A DNA stretch of 25,676 nt from CAJBLF01 sp964613015 (GTDB lineage Bacteria; Patescibacteriota; Gracilibacteria; Absconditabacterales; Absconditicoccaceae), in the NCBI GenBank assembly GCA_964613015.1, contig CAZTFP010000019.1:1-25676 (forward strand), written 5' to 3'. The position numbers and the translations under genes were made by a program. This document shows, piece after piece, positions 1 to 7,013 of this stretch. The number at the start of each line of letters is the position of its first letter. The first letter of the stretch is position 1. The notes beneath the pieces are model-generated. The model ran no database searches, had not been told where the DNA came from, and saw only the letters and a list, made by a program, of their open reading frames with translations.

Positions 1-67
1 TTTTTACAGCTTTTTTAACTACTTTTTTAGCTGGTGCTTTTTTAGCAACTTTTTTCTTTACTACCAT
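1..67 (-). CDS. Lys/Ala-rich basic protein, N-terminal part (C-terminus outside window)
   Basis: The first 22 codons are visible; the gene runs off the window start. The peptide begins MVVKKKVAKKAPAKK and consists almost only of Lys, Ala, Val and Pro in repeats of the KKxxKKA type. Such sequences are typical of histone-H1-like, DNA- or RNA-coating bacterial proteins and of basic tails of ribosomal or HU-like proteins. Nothing globular is visible, so the exact family cannot be set. The start is the only ATG in frame; upstream is AT-rich with no Shine-Dalgarno sequence. Function as a nucleic-acid-binding basic protein is inferred from composition only. Confidence 0.6.
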   Translation of the reverse strand, partial: MVVKKKVAKKAPAKKVVKKAVK

Positions 68-452
68 TTGTGGTATATAATAAGAAATAAAATGCCAGGT
101 AGAAATTTAACTTACTCGTTAAACTTTCCTTGCTACAAATTTTATATGTAAGGAAACAAAAAAAGCAAACATAATACTGCTTTTTCGTAAAAAACTATAT
201 TTGAATGTTATAGCTTCTAAACTAATGATTCATTGTATCAAAAAATAATCTAGTTTACATATTCAATTAAGTGTATGAATTATGTCATTGTTTTTAATTT
301 TTTTTCAGTATGTACCGTATCTTTCACACAAAAACTCTTGTGTCTATATGTATTTTTTTTTCTTTAGTAATCACAGTCTCGAAGCCATAAAAAATGTTAT
401 ATATTTGTTTATATTTTTTTGAAAATCCTTTTTAATTTTTTTTTAAAATTTT
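68..452. other. Intergenic region, AT-rich, no supported gene
   Basis: This stretch lies between the Lys/Ala-rich gene and the CoA-binding gene, both read leftward. It holds long T-runs and two small inverted repeats: TTTCCT(124-129) pairing with AGGAAA across a TACA/TGTA inner stem, and ACACAA/TTGTGT near 327-344. Neither is followed by a U-tract in the right place for a clear terminator. A short Phe-rich reading frame on + (from about 274) has the composition of noncoding T-rich DNA. Confidence 0.5.
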
Positions 453-821
453 TTATTTTGTTCTCTGAATCATAATACATGCATTATGGATACATTCAAT
501 GTTGTTTTTTTTACAAAACTGAATTGCTGCATCACTTTGAGCACCAGGTTGTAACCACACGTTTTGTATTCATAATATTTTTACATCTTCCAAAATTTTT
601 TCTGTGACTTTTGGTTGAGTAACAAAAATAACTATATCTATTTTTTTCTTAACGTTTGAAAGTATGGGATATACTTTTTCTCCTAAAATTACTTTTTCGC
701 TTGGATTGATTGGTATTACCTTATATCTTGCGTCTAATAAATCCTTGAAAACCTTGTATCCATATTTTTCTTTATTATTTGTTGCACCGACAACGGCATA
801 GAGAAATTTCTTGTTAATCAT
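453..821 (-). CDS. CoA-binding domain protein (YccU/CoA_binding_2 family)
   Basis: A 122-aa protein made of a single Rossmann-type CoA-binding domain. Residues 9-20 give the VVGATNNKEKYGYKV motif (family form VVGASxxxxxxxYxV), followed by VIPINPSE (pyrophosphate/ribose loop) and, near the C-terminus, NVWLQPGAQ, the signature of this family. The frame contains a TGA at 570-572, in LGIQNVW; family members have Gly there (ALGVKxVWLQ). With TGA as stop the protein would lose its last 40 residues, including the signature. The normal stop is TAA at 453-455. Members are widespread small cytoplasmic proteins of unclear role. It is divergent from the HAD gene, with a possible TTGTAA-N16-TATCAG promoter. 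Confidence 0.88.
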
Positions 822-867
822 TTTTATCTATTAATATATTAAAATATTAAAATATTCGAATATATAA

Positions 868-895
868 CTGATATAGTTTTAAATTTTTCTTACAA
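868..895 (-). promoter_or_regulatory. Possible promoter of CoA-binding gene
   Basis: TTGTAA (890-895) and TATCAG (868-873) are separated by 16 bp. The -10 match is mediocre, but the spacing equals that of the other promoters in the window. Confidence 0.35.
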
Positions 896-939
896 GTATA
901 TTTTATGGAAACTTGTGTGGTAATGTATATACTTTTTAT

Positions 940-1575
940 ATGAATAATAAAAAACTCATAGCTTTTAATATGTATAATACTTGGGTATCTGCTCCTATAT
1001 GACAAAATCCATATAAGGAAATATTTTCTCAGTTGTGAATTTCTTTGGCCATATATAAAGAACTTTCTACTATTGTACAAACGACTAATTTGGATATTAA
1101 AGATCTATTGTTACAAAAATTACCATCTGATACTTTTATTGACGAACTACTCGTAAAATTTCAATCTAATCTGGATAATCAACTTTCTTCTCTTTTTGTG
1201 TATGAAGATTTTCTTCCTACTTTAACTACGTTGAAACAATTGTGATATAAAACTGCTGTAGTCTCTAATCTCACTAAACCATATATCTATCCTTTGTTAC
1301 ATCTTATTCCTCCATACACTTTTGACTATAAAATACTTTCTTATGAGTTAGGTATGCAAAAACCTGATAAACAAATTTTTGATCATCTCAAATATATTTC
1401 ATGATATGGGTCAGATGAAATTATTATGGTAGGCGATAGTTTCTCTTCTGATGTGCAATGAGCAAAAAATGCTGGTATAGATGCTATCCATGTAGATAGG
1501 TATTCTGAATGAATAGTTTATCATAAAGGACATATTTCTATTTCTGCATTGAAACAATTATTGCAGATTTTATAA
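940..1575 (+). CDS. HAD-superfamily hydrolase-like protein with altered nucleophile motif
   Basis: A 211-aa protein with the layout of haloacid-dehalogenase-like phosphatases. Motif II is VVSNLT (Ser109), motif III is LGMQKPD (Lys141), and motif IV is MVGDSFSSDVQGAKNAG (Asp166, Asp171). Motif I should read FDxxxT with Asp as phospho-acceptor but reads FNMYNTW: residue 10 is Asn (codon AAT). The remaining motifs look intact, so the fold is retained while classical phosphoryl transfer would be impaired. In-frame TGA codons give Gly at family positions such as QLGY and DVQGA. The start is the ATG 7 bases after a TATACT box, so the mRNA could be nearly leaderless. Substrate unknown; possibly a binding or regulatory pseudo-enzyme. 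Confidence 0.82.
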
Positions 1576-1580
1576 AAAAA

Positions 1581-1600
1581 CCTCACAATTTCTTGTGAGG
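1581..1600 (-). terminator. Intrinsic terminator of the uvrD-type gene, between convergent genes
   Basis: Stem CCTCACAA/TTGTGAGG with a 4-nt loop. Read leftward it is followed by seven T (1574-1580), so it terminates the helicase gene that stops at 1620. The HAD gene stops just before it on the other strand. Confidence 0.85.
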
Positions 1601-1619
1601 TGTATTGAAAGACTGGATT

Positions 1620-3881
1620 TTATATTACTTGTAAAAATCTACATTCTATTTTTCTGACACCAAATTTTGGATTGTGAAATTTTACGATAGCGAGATGATT
1701 CCAAATTTCTAAAACATATCCCGTTCCAAATAATTTGTGTTTTACAATATCTCATTCATTTATATCTGGACCTTGTGAAGTATCTGCGTCTCATCAAAGA
1801 TCAAACTTTTTGATTAATTCTATGGGTATTTCATCTAAAAATCTACTTGGTGGATTCATCTTGGTTTGTCACCGCGTCATTCTACTATTTGCGTGAGAAA
1901 GAAATAATACATCTTTTGCTCTTGTTATAGCTACATACATCAGCCTGCGTTCTTCTTCTAGCAGACTTGGTTCCATCATCGCATTGGATAATGGAAATAT
2001 GTTGTCTTCCAGTCCTGCAACAAATACTACAGGAAATTCTAGTCCTTTACTTGAATGTACAGTCATCAATTTTACTGCATCTATGTCTCCCTTTTCGTTT
2101 TCTGAAATATCTGAGAGTAATGCGACTTCTTCTAAAAATTGTCTGAGTACTTCTTCACCTGTTTCTACATATTTTTCTGCCATATTAATTAATTGTCCGA
2201 TATTCTCATATTTTTCATCTGCTTGGCTTTCTCCGCCTTCTTCTTTGACCAAATAGTCCCTGTATTTGATTTTTTTTACGAGTTTTTCTATGAGTTCAGC
2301 TGGTCTACTTTTTGCAATATGTGTTTTTATTTCTTCAATGGTGTGAATAAATTCTTGGATTCATTTCCTTGCCATTGGTGTTACTTTGATGCTAGAAGAT
2401 TCATGGCAACTTTTTTCGAGGATATCGATCAATGAAGTATTGTGAATTATTGCTTCTTCTTCGAGTGTCTCTATGGTAGTCTTTCAAATTTTTCTATTTG
2501 GTGTATTTAAAATCCTTTTCAATGATACATTATCCACTGGATTCAAAAAATGTTTTATATATCCGATTACATCTTTAATTTCTTTTCTTTCAAAAAATTT
2601 AAATGCTCAAAATATTTTATATGGGATTCCTTCTTGGATAAAGAGCTGTTCGAAGGGAGATGACTGTGCATTGGTTCTATATAATATCGCTATTGATCAT
2701 CGTGATTTGATTTTATTTCCTTCTTTCATCTTTTTAATGAGATCGATGATGTTTGCTGCTTCATCCATTTCACTTCCATGGGAGAAAATCGTTATTTTAT
2801 CGTCACCTGTTCTGTGGGGTACGATATTTTTTTCATATTGATTGGTATTGTTTTTGATGATATGATTACTTGCATTGACGATATGCGGTTTGCTACGATA
2901 ATTGATTTGTAATTTGAACATCTGGATATCTGGCCAATATTTTTTTACATTCAAAAAGTTTTCCATGAGGGCTCATCTTCGTCCGTAGATACTTTGAAAA
3001 TCATCTCCGATAAGGGTTACATTTCCCTGATTTCCAGAAAGCATTTTGATGAGTTCAAATTGTATTCGGTTGGTATCTTGAGCTTCGTCCACTAATATAT
3101 AATCAAATTTATTTTTCCATTTGGTGAGTATTTCTTTGTTTTTTTTGAATAAGAGATAGGGGAGTAAGAGCAGATCATCAAAATCGAGTGAATTAGAATT
3201 TTCCAATTCTTTTTGATATTGTTCATAAACCTTGTACATTGTCTGATCGTAATCGCTTTTAATGTCTTTGCTTGAAGACTGTGGATCAAATCCATTGTTT
3301 TTTTGTTTGGATATGAAACTTTTGGCTTCAGGGACTTTGAATACTTCTTGGAGATTGAGTTTTTTCAATACGTCTTTGAGCACGGATTGCGATTCGTTCG
3401 TGTCGAATATTCAGAATTTTTTATTATATTTCATATCCAATTTATCTATATCTTCTTTGAGTATTTTTAAAAAGATACTATGGAATGTCCCTATTCGTTT
3501 CAATGATGCTGCGGTGTAAAGCTTTTGTGGGGTGAATACTTCTTGATCTTTGGTAACGCTTTCTAGAAAATCTTCGATACTATCGTTATCAGTCTTTTTG
3601 ACTTCTTTTTTTTGGATTTCTGTTTTCAATGCTGGCATTTCTTCAGAAATCTTGACTAATCTTTCCTTCATTTCGTTGGATGCTTTGTTGGTGAAGGTTA
3701 CGGCTAAAATTCTATTTACAGGAATATGCTTAGCTTGCGTTATGTAAGCTATTTTATAGGTTAATACTCTTGTTTTTCAACTTCCTGCTCCTGCTATGAT
3801 AAGTGAAGAAGTATCGATGTGAGTACATGCATTTGTTTGTTCCTGGTTCAGTTGACTTGCTAAATATGCTTTAATATCCAT
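1620..3881 (-). CDS. uvrD/pcrA: ATP-dependent DNA helicase, UvrD/PcrA family (SF1A)
   Basis: A 753-aa protein of normal length for UvrD/PcrA, a 3'-5' helicase acting in excision repair, mismatch repair and replication restart. Motifs appear in order: Q motif LNQEQ (11-15), Walker A AGAGSGKT (30-37), motif Ia AVTFTNKAS, Walker B VDEAQD (about 264-269), motif III GDDFQSIYGRRGA (292-304; family usually SIYGWRGA), motif IV region INYRS, motif V TVHSSKGLEF (about 607-616), and motif VI YVAITRAK (649-656). A C-terminal Tudor-like segment reads GDIVKHKLFGTGYV. The second Gly of Walker A (residue 35) and Gly303 are encoded by TGA. The start is the ATG just after the 3889-3938 repeat. Its transcript ends at the 1581-1600 hairpin. 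Confidence 0.95.
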
Positions 3882-3888
3882 GTTCTAT

Positions 3889-3938
3889 AATGCAGAAGGT
3901 AAAACCTACTTGCCGGTAGGCAAGTGCAGAATGCAGAA
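3889..3938. repeat. Small GC-rich palindrome flanked by 9-bp direct repeats
   Basis: The hairpin ACTTGCC-GGTA-GGCAAGT (3908-3925) stands out by GC content from its surroundings. The 9-mer AATGCAGAA occurs at 3889-3897 and again at 3930-3938, with a further overlapping TGCAGAA at 3925-3931. The arrangement resembles a REP/MITE-like insertion with target-site duplication, and lies in the presumed 5' leader of the helicase gene. Confidence 0.55.
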
Positions 3939-3962
3939 TTGAAAATTTGTCTGTGTGTTGGG

Positions 3963-3990
3963 AGTGTATGGAAAATAGTTTTTGTTTCAA
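3963..3990 (-). promoter_or_regulatory. Probable promoter of the helicase gene
   Basis: TTGAAA (3985-3990), 16-bp spacer, TACACT (3963-3968). This would give a leader of about 75 nt that includes the palindrome at 3908-3925. Confidence 0.5.
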
Positions 3991-4026
3991 TTTGAATATT
4001 TTTTTTCTATGGTATTTTTAAAAAAA

Positions 4027-4045
4027 CTTCCAGAAATACTGGAAG
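4027..4045 (-). terminator. Intrinsic terminator of the deoxyhypusine-synthase-like gene
   Basis: CTTCCAG/CTGGAAG stem with a 5-nt loop; read leftward it is followed by a run of T (A-run on + just before 4027). It lies 26 bp past the TAG stop at 4071. Confidence 0.85.
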
Positions 4046-4070
4046 CTCTTGATATTTACTACTATTTGTG

Positions 4071-5180
4071 CTATTTCCCCAGAATAACTGCTGCGATGTC
4101 GGGGAAGTGTTCGGTATAATCACCGAAAATTTGTAATCCAAATGGATCGATGGGAAGTTTGTCCCAGGTGATTTTCTCTTTCCATCCTGCTCCCGAATAC
4201 GAGCCGAAGCTCATGGGGGAGGAGTGGATTTCAATAAATGCTGCCCATGGACGAATGGCTGCGTCTTTCATTTGCATGCTTTCATCTGCAAGATAATCAT
4301 GCTTTAGGTGAGGTACTACACAGATAGGAAAATCTGCTGCAATTCCTCCTCCTAATTGTAAAAATGCAATGGAAGAGTCTTTTGTATTGTCTACATACCA
4401 TTCTGCCAAGTGGTGCATGTAGGCAATGTTGAGTTTTATGACTGATGGACTGATAGGGCCATTAGGAAACTTGTATTGGGAAAGTAATGAATGTTTTCCA
4501 TCATAACAGGCTTGGGTGAAAATATTTCCCATCGTACTGTCTTCCCATCCTGGTACATACACAGGAATCTTGTATTTCCATGCCTGATATAGCCAGCAGT
4601 CATCTTCATTAGCTTCTAAGTCTTTTTCTACCAGACCACGTTCAAAGAGTTGAAAGAAGTATTCATGCCATAGGTTGCATTCACCTTTGGTTTCAGCTTC
4701 TCTCCAAAGTTTTTCTAATTCAGGAAGAATTATTCTTACTGATTCTTCTTCAGGCAGAAATGTGTCTGTGATACGTCGTAACCCTGCTTCACGGAGTTCG
4801 TTTTCTTCTGCTGGAGTGAGGTCTGTATATTCCGGAATATAGGCATAGTGACTATGCGCTACATAACGATACATACTTTCTTCCATGTTTGCTCCTGTGA
4901 CAGAGATTCCATGAACTTTGCCAGCACGGATGAGTTCTCCGATTATGATACCCATCTGAAATGACGATCCAGCACCTGCCATTGAGAGAAATAATTTTCC
5001 ATCATTGTCGAGATGCTTTTTGAGCCATAACCCAGCATCAATCGTTTTGCCAGCATTACAGTGACGCTTTGTGTGAACCAAAAAGTTGGTTACCGGAGTG
5101 TTTGAACTTGGTGTGAACTGTCTTTCTCCTGTTACGATTTTTTTTCGCAAGTTTTCTGATAAATTTTCTAATTTTTCCAT
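4071..5180 (-). CDS. Deoxyhypusine synthase-like protein
   Basis: A 369-aa protein of the deoxyhypusine synthase family, NAD-dependent enzymes that transfer the aminobutyl group of spermidine (or a related polyamine) to a lysine or amine acceptor. Seen: a Rossmann-type start LSMAGAGSSFQMG, the SVTGAN-xEES segment, PVYVPGWEDSTMG, LGGGIAADF, and the C-terminal FGSYSGAGWKEKITWDK, whose Lys (about residue 341) matches the catalytic lysine of SGA...EAxSWGK in classical enzymes. Bacterial members are usually called DHS-like; whether the substrate is a protein or a small amine is unknown. About 27 glycines are all GGN, with none UGA, and the GC content is visibly higher than in neighbours. It stops at TAG. 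These traits suggest a recent transfer from a standard-code donor. Confidence 0.9.
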   Translation of the reverse strand: MEKLENLSENLRKKIVTGERQFTPSSNTPVTNFLVHTKRHCNAGKTIDAGLWLKKHLDNDGKLFLSMAGAGSSFQMGIIIGELIRAGKVHGISVTGANMEESMYRYVAHSHYAYIPEYTDLTPAEENELREAGLRRITDTFLPEEESVRIILPELEKLWREAETKGECNLWHEYFFQLFERGLVEKDLEANEDDCWLYQAWKYKIPVYVPGWEDSTMGNIFTQACYDGKHSLLSQYKFPNGPISPSVIKLNIAYMHHLAEWYVDNTKDSSIAFLQLGGGIAADFPICVVPHLKHDYLADESMQMKDAAIRPWAAFIEIHSSPMSFGSYSGAGWKEKITWDKLPIDPFGLQIFGDYTEHFPDIAAVILGK

Positions 5181-5224
5181 ACGTTGTTTTATTTTTATTA
5201 ACGGTTTTTATTTTTTTGACTTTT

Positions 5225-5252
5225 TTTATATGTATTTTATTTATTAAGTCAA
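5225..5252 (-). promoter_or_regulatory. Promoter of the deoxyhypusine-synthase-like gene
   Basis: TTGACT (5247-5252), 16-bp spacer, TATAAA (5225-5230). The predicted leader is about 38 nt, AT-rich and without Shine-Dalgarno sequence. Confidence 0.65.
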
Positions 5253-5335
5253 TGTTTCGTTTTCTCTTGTTTTTTTATTTTTTATTCCTATCCTTTGCTT
5301 ACATTTGTAACTTTTTCATCTAATCTGATTAATGG

Positions 5336-5361
5336 GGGGTCCGTATTGGGCTCCTTTTTTT
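5336..5361 (+). terminator. Hairpin plus T7 tract, first copy
   Basis: GGGGTCC-GTATT-GGGCTCC followed by seven T. The stem has two G-U pairs. It has the shape of a + strand intrinsic terminator, yet no + strand gene lies upstream back to 1575. It is paired with the near-identical element at 5461-5486. Confidence 0.6.
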
Positions 5362-5383
5362 ATGTATTTTTTCTCATCAGCTC

Positions 5384-5411
5384 TTGAAACAATAAGAAAA
5401 ACAAGTATATC
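5384..5411 (+). promoter_or_regulatory. Possible promoter for a short + strand RNA ending at 5486
   Basis: TTGAAA (5384-5389), 16-bp spacer, TATATC (5406-5411). Together with the hairpin/T7 element at 5461-5486 it would produce a roughly 70-nt transcript with no reading frame of note. Confidence 0.35.
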
Positions 5412-5460
5412 TTTTATATAAGAATACTACATTTGATTAATGTGTGTTTTGTTTAACCTT

Positions 5461-5486
5461 GGAGTCCATATTGGACTCCTTTTTTT
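5461..5486 (+). terminator. Hairpin plus T7 tract, second copy
   Basis: GGAGTCC-ATATT-GGACTCC, a perfect 7-bp stem, followed by seven T. Same loop frame and T-tract as the copy 125 bp upstream, with compensating stem changes. It is oriented + and so does not serve the leftward PHP gene that starts downstream of it. Confidence 0.7.
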
Positions 5487-5495
5487 GTTTAGAAA

Positions 5496-6437
5496 TTATT
5501 CTTTTACTACTAAGTCATTTTCGTATTGTTCATACAACTGTCTAACGTCTTCTGGAGTTTCGTAGTTTGGAAAGAGTGATTGGTTCAGGTCGATTTTTAT
5601 ATCTATTTGGTTAGCAATAGTTTCATTGTTTTCAATCAGTTGATTGATTATTTTCTTTTCGAATCCATTATGTTCCAAAATATCTCTAATCTCTTTTTCA
5701 TTCATGATATGAAATTGTCCTTTGGGTTTTCTTCTTCCTTCATCATAAATTTTGAGTCCATCTTTGATAGCAAGAGCAACTTCCCGTGCTTGTTTGTCAG
5801 TACTGGAAGGATAAAAATAGTTATTATCAACTACGCATTCAATATGCTCTTTTTCTGCAAGTGTAAGAAGAAAATCGTTTACTTTTTGTGATTCTGTTGT
5901 TTCATCGTAATTTTGCGCAATTATTTCTAAATATATATTTTCTTTTCCTATTATATCTTCCATAAGATGAATTATTTCAATCATTTTGCTTTCTTTTTCA
6001 TCAAGAGCAATCATTTTGCCTATTCGTGAATTTGCTCATCAAAAGAGACAAACAATATCTCTTCAGAATGTTTTCAATGCTTGGAGATCTATTTTGGGTT
6101 TACCTTTGATTCATTGTTTATTCGCAAATGACGTCAATTCCATTAAACTTTGATATCATTCTTTATTTTTTGCTATGATAACAATATTTCCAATGTGTTG
6201 ATCTGGTATTTGAGAATTGATATCCATAACGAATCCAATTTCTACACCTATGATAGGGTTGATTCCTTCGTCTTTTGCTATTTGGTAAAATTTTACCATT
6301 CCGTACATACCATTGTAGTCCGTGATTGCGATTGCATTCATTCAGAGCTCTTTTGCTTTTTTAACGATGGTTGCTGGTTTTCCTATCGCCTCTAGAAATG
6401 AGAAGGTGCTGTGGCCATGTAGATGAATAAAACTCAT
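5496..6437 (-). CDS. Stand-alone PHP domain, N-terminal fragment of DNA polymerase III alpha subunit
   Basis: A 313-aa protein matching only the N-terminal quarter of DnaE. It opens with FIHLHGHSTFS (PHP metal motif HxH, residues 5-10), continues with AIAITDYNGMYG, INPIIGVEIGF, and the LFGGANSRIGK region (DnaE: CLGGE), then runs through the DnaE linker (ETPEDVRQLYEQYEN) and stops at TAA before the palm. Full DnaE is about 1,100 aa. In typical DnaE the second motif reads TDHGxMYG; here Tyr41 replaces that His, so metal binding may be impaired. Gly at LGMN, QGIKG and FGGAN uses TGA. It may be one half of a split polymerase, or a retained regulatory duplicate. Start: ATG giving MSFIHLHGH, as in DnaE. 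Confidence 0.82.
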
Positions 6438-6511
6438 ATTAATCTATTAAAACATTAAAATATATTGTATTTTTGATCGCTAAGATATATGTTCTTATTA
6501 TTGTTACTCAT

Positions 6512-6539
6512 CTTTTACTTAATTGTATTCTAAAATCAA
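6512..6539 (-). promoter_or_regulatory. Weak candidate promoter of the PHP gene
   Basis: TTGATT (6534-6539), 16-bp spacer, TAAAAG (6512-6517). Poor -10. The start is preceded by an AT-rich leader nearly shared with the CoA-binding gene (18 of 19 bases). Confidence 0.25.
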
Positions 6540-6552
6540 TTTATAACTCTCC

Positions 6553-6580
6553 TTGCTTTTTGTTGTCTAATATGTATACT
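6553..6580 (+). promoter_or_regulatory. Promoter of the + strand structured RNA
   Basis: TTGCTT (6553-6558), 16-bp spacer, TATACT (6575-6580). It resembles the promoter of the - strand RNA at 21599-21626 (TTGCAT, 16, TATACT). Transcription would begin near 6587. Confidence 0.6.
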
Positions 6581-6586
6581 CTACAT

Positions 6587-6725
6587 GCTAAAGTAATTCG
6601 TTACCTAAGCACAAAAATTTTTCAACCACGTTATTTTCATCAACATAGGCCAAACCCCTGTAATATGCAAAACAACAGTAAGAAGAATGTTGTATTACAT
6701 ATTATATTGGAACCTATGTTTTTTT
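6587..6725 (+). ncRNA. Putative structured RNA A, long interrupted hairpin ending in U7
   Basis: No coding gene is convincing here. Nested pairings form one rod: CATAGG 6644-6649 with CCTATG 6713-6718, CCAA 6650-6653 with TTGG 6707-6710, TAATATG 6661-6667 with CATATTA 6698-6704, and ACAAC 6672-6676 with GTTGT 6689-6693, with a purine-rich apical loop. Seven T follow directly, as in an intrinsic terminator. A TTCG-capped mini-hairpin (GTAA-TTCG-TTAC) lies near the 5' end. The rod shape recalls SRP or 6S RNA, but the conserved SRP tip is not visible, so no family is assigned. Confidence 0.5.
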
Positions 6726-6920
6726 AAACTAAAAAGCAGTCTATAGGATCAATACCGTGTATGAAATACACAGTTAATGGAAGGATACTCCTGCGACGGA
6801 CTGCAGAATCTCTCCCTTACATCAAGAAATACAAGAAAATATCCTAGAATATTCCTATGGGAATGTATATCTGCGACGGATTGCACGAACATTTGCATAC
6901 TATAGAATAGTATGTTTTCT
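6726..6920 (+). ncRNA. Putative structured RNA B with twin CTGCGACGGA motifs
   Basis: It follows RNA A with no separate promoter visible, so it may be read-through of the same transcript. The 15-mer CTGCGACGGA(C/T)TGCA occurs at 6791-6805 and 6871-6885. Pairings: GCAGTC 6736-6741 with GACTGC 6799-6804, AGGA 6745-6748 with TCCT 6789-6792, hairpin GTGTAT-GAA-ATACAC 6757-6771, and hairpin ATTCC-TATG-GGAAT 6851-6864. It ends in a perfect 8-bp hairpin (6896-6914) followed by a T-rich tract. The direct repeat plus terminator suggests a tandem protein-binding or ligand-binding RNA. No known riboswitch consensus was recognised. Confidence 0.5.
6896..6918 (+). terminator. Intrinsic terminator of + strand RNA
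   Basis: CATACTAT-AGA-ATAGTATG followed by TTTTCTTCTTTCTTT. Read leftward it lacks a T-tract, so it serves the + strand and not the aminotransferase gene. Confidence 0.75.
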
Positions 6921-7013
6921 TCTTTCTTTACTATTATGTTAATTATATATATATATAAACAGCTATATACGCTGTCTTTTTCTCGAAATCATAAAAACGA
7001 AATGAAGACTTAT

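Noticed and set aside
847..1080. 77-codon - strand frame
   Set aside because: It overlaps the HAD gene and the divergent promoter region; the HAD reading is supported by motifs II-IV.
1869..3671. A broken helicase made of many pseudogene pieces
   Set aside because: The breaks are all TGA codons at Gly positions; with code 25 the frame is one intact 753-aa gene.
6473..6727. 84-codon + strand frame
   Set aside because: It overlaps a promoter and an RNA with nested helices; its composition (Ile, Leu, Asn, His) looks like chance translation and it has no family motif.
6791..6885. CRISPR repeats
   Set aside because: Only two copies, 80 bp apart, lying inside paired RNA elements, with no cas genes.
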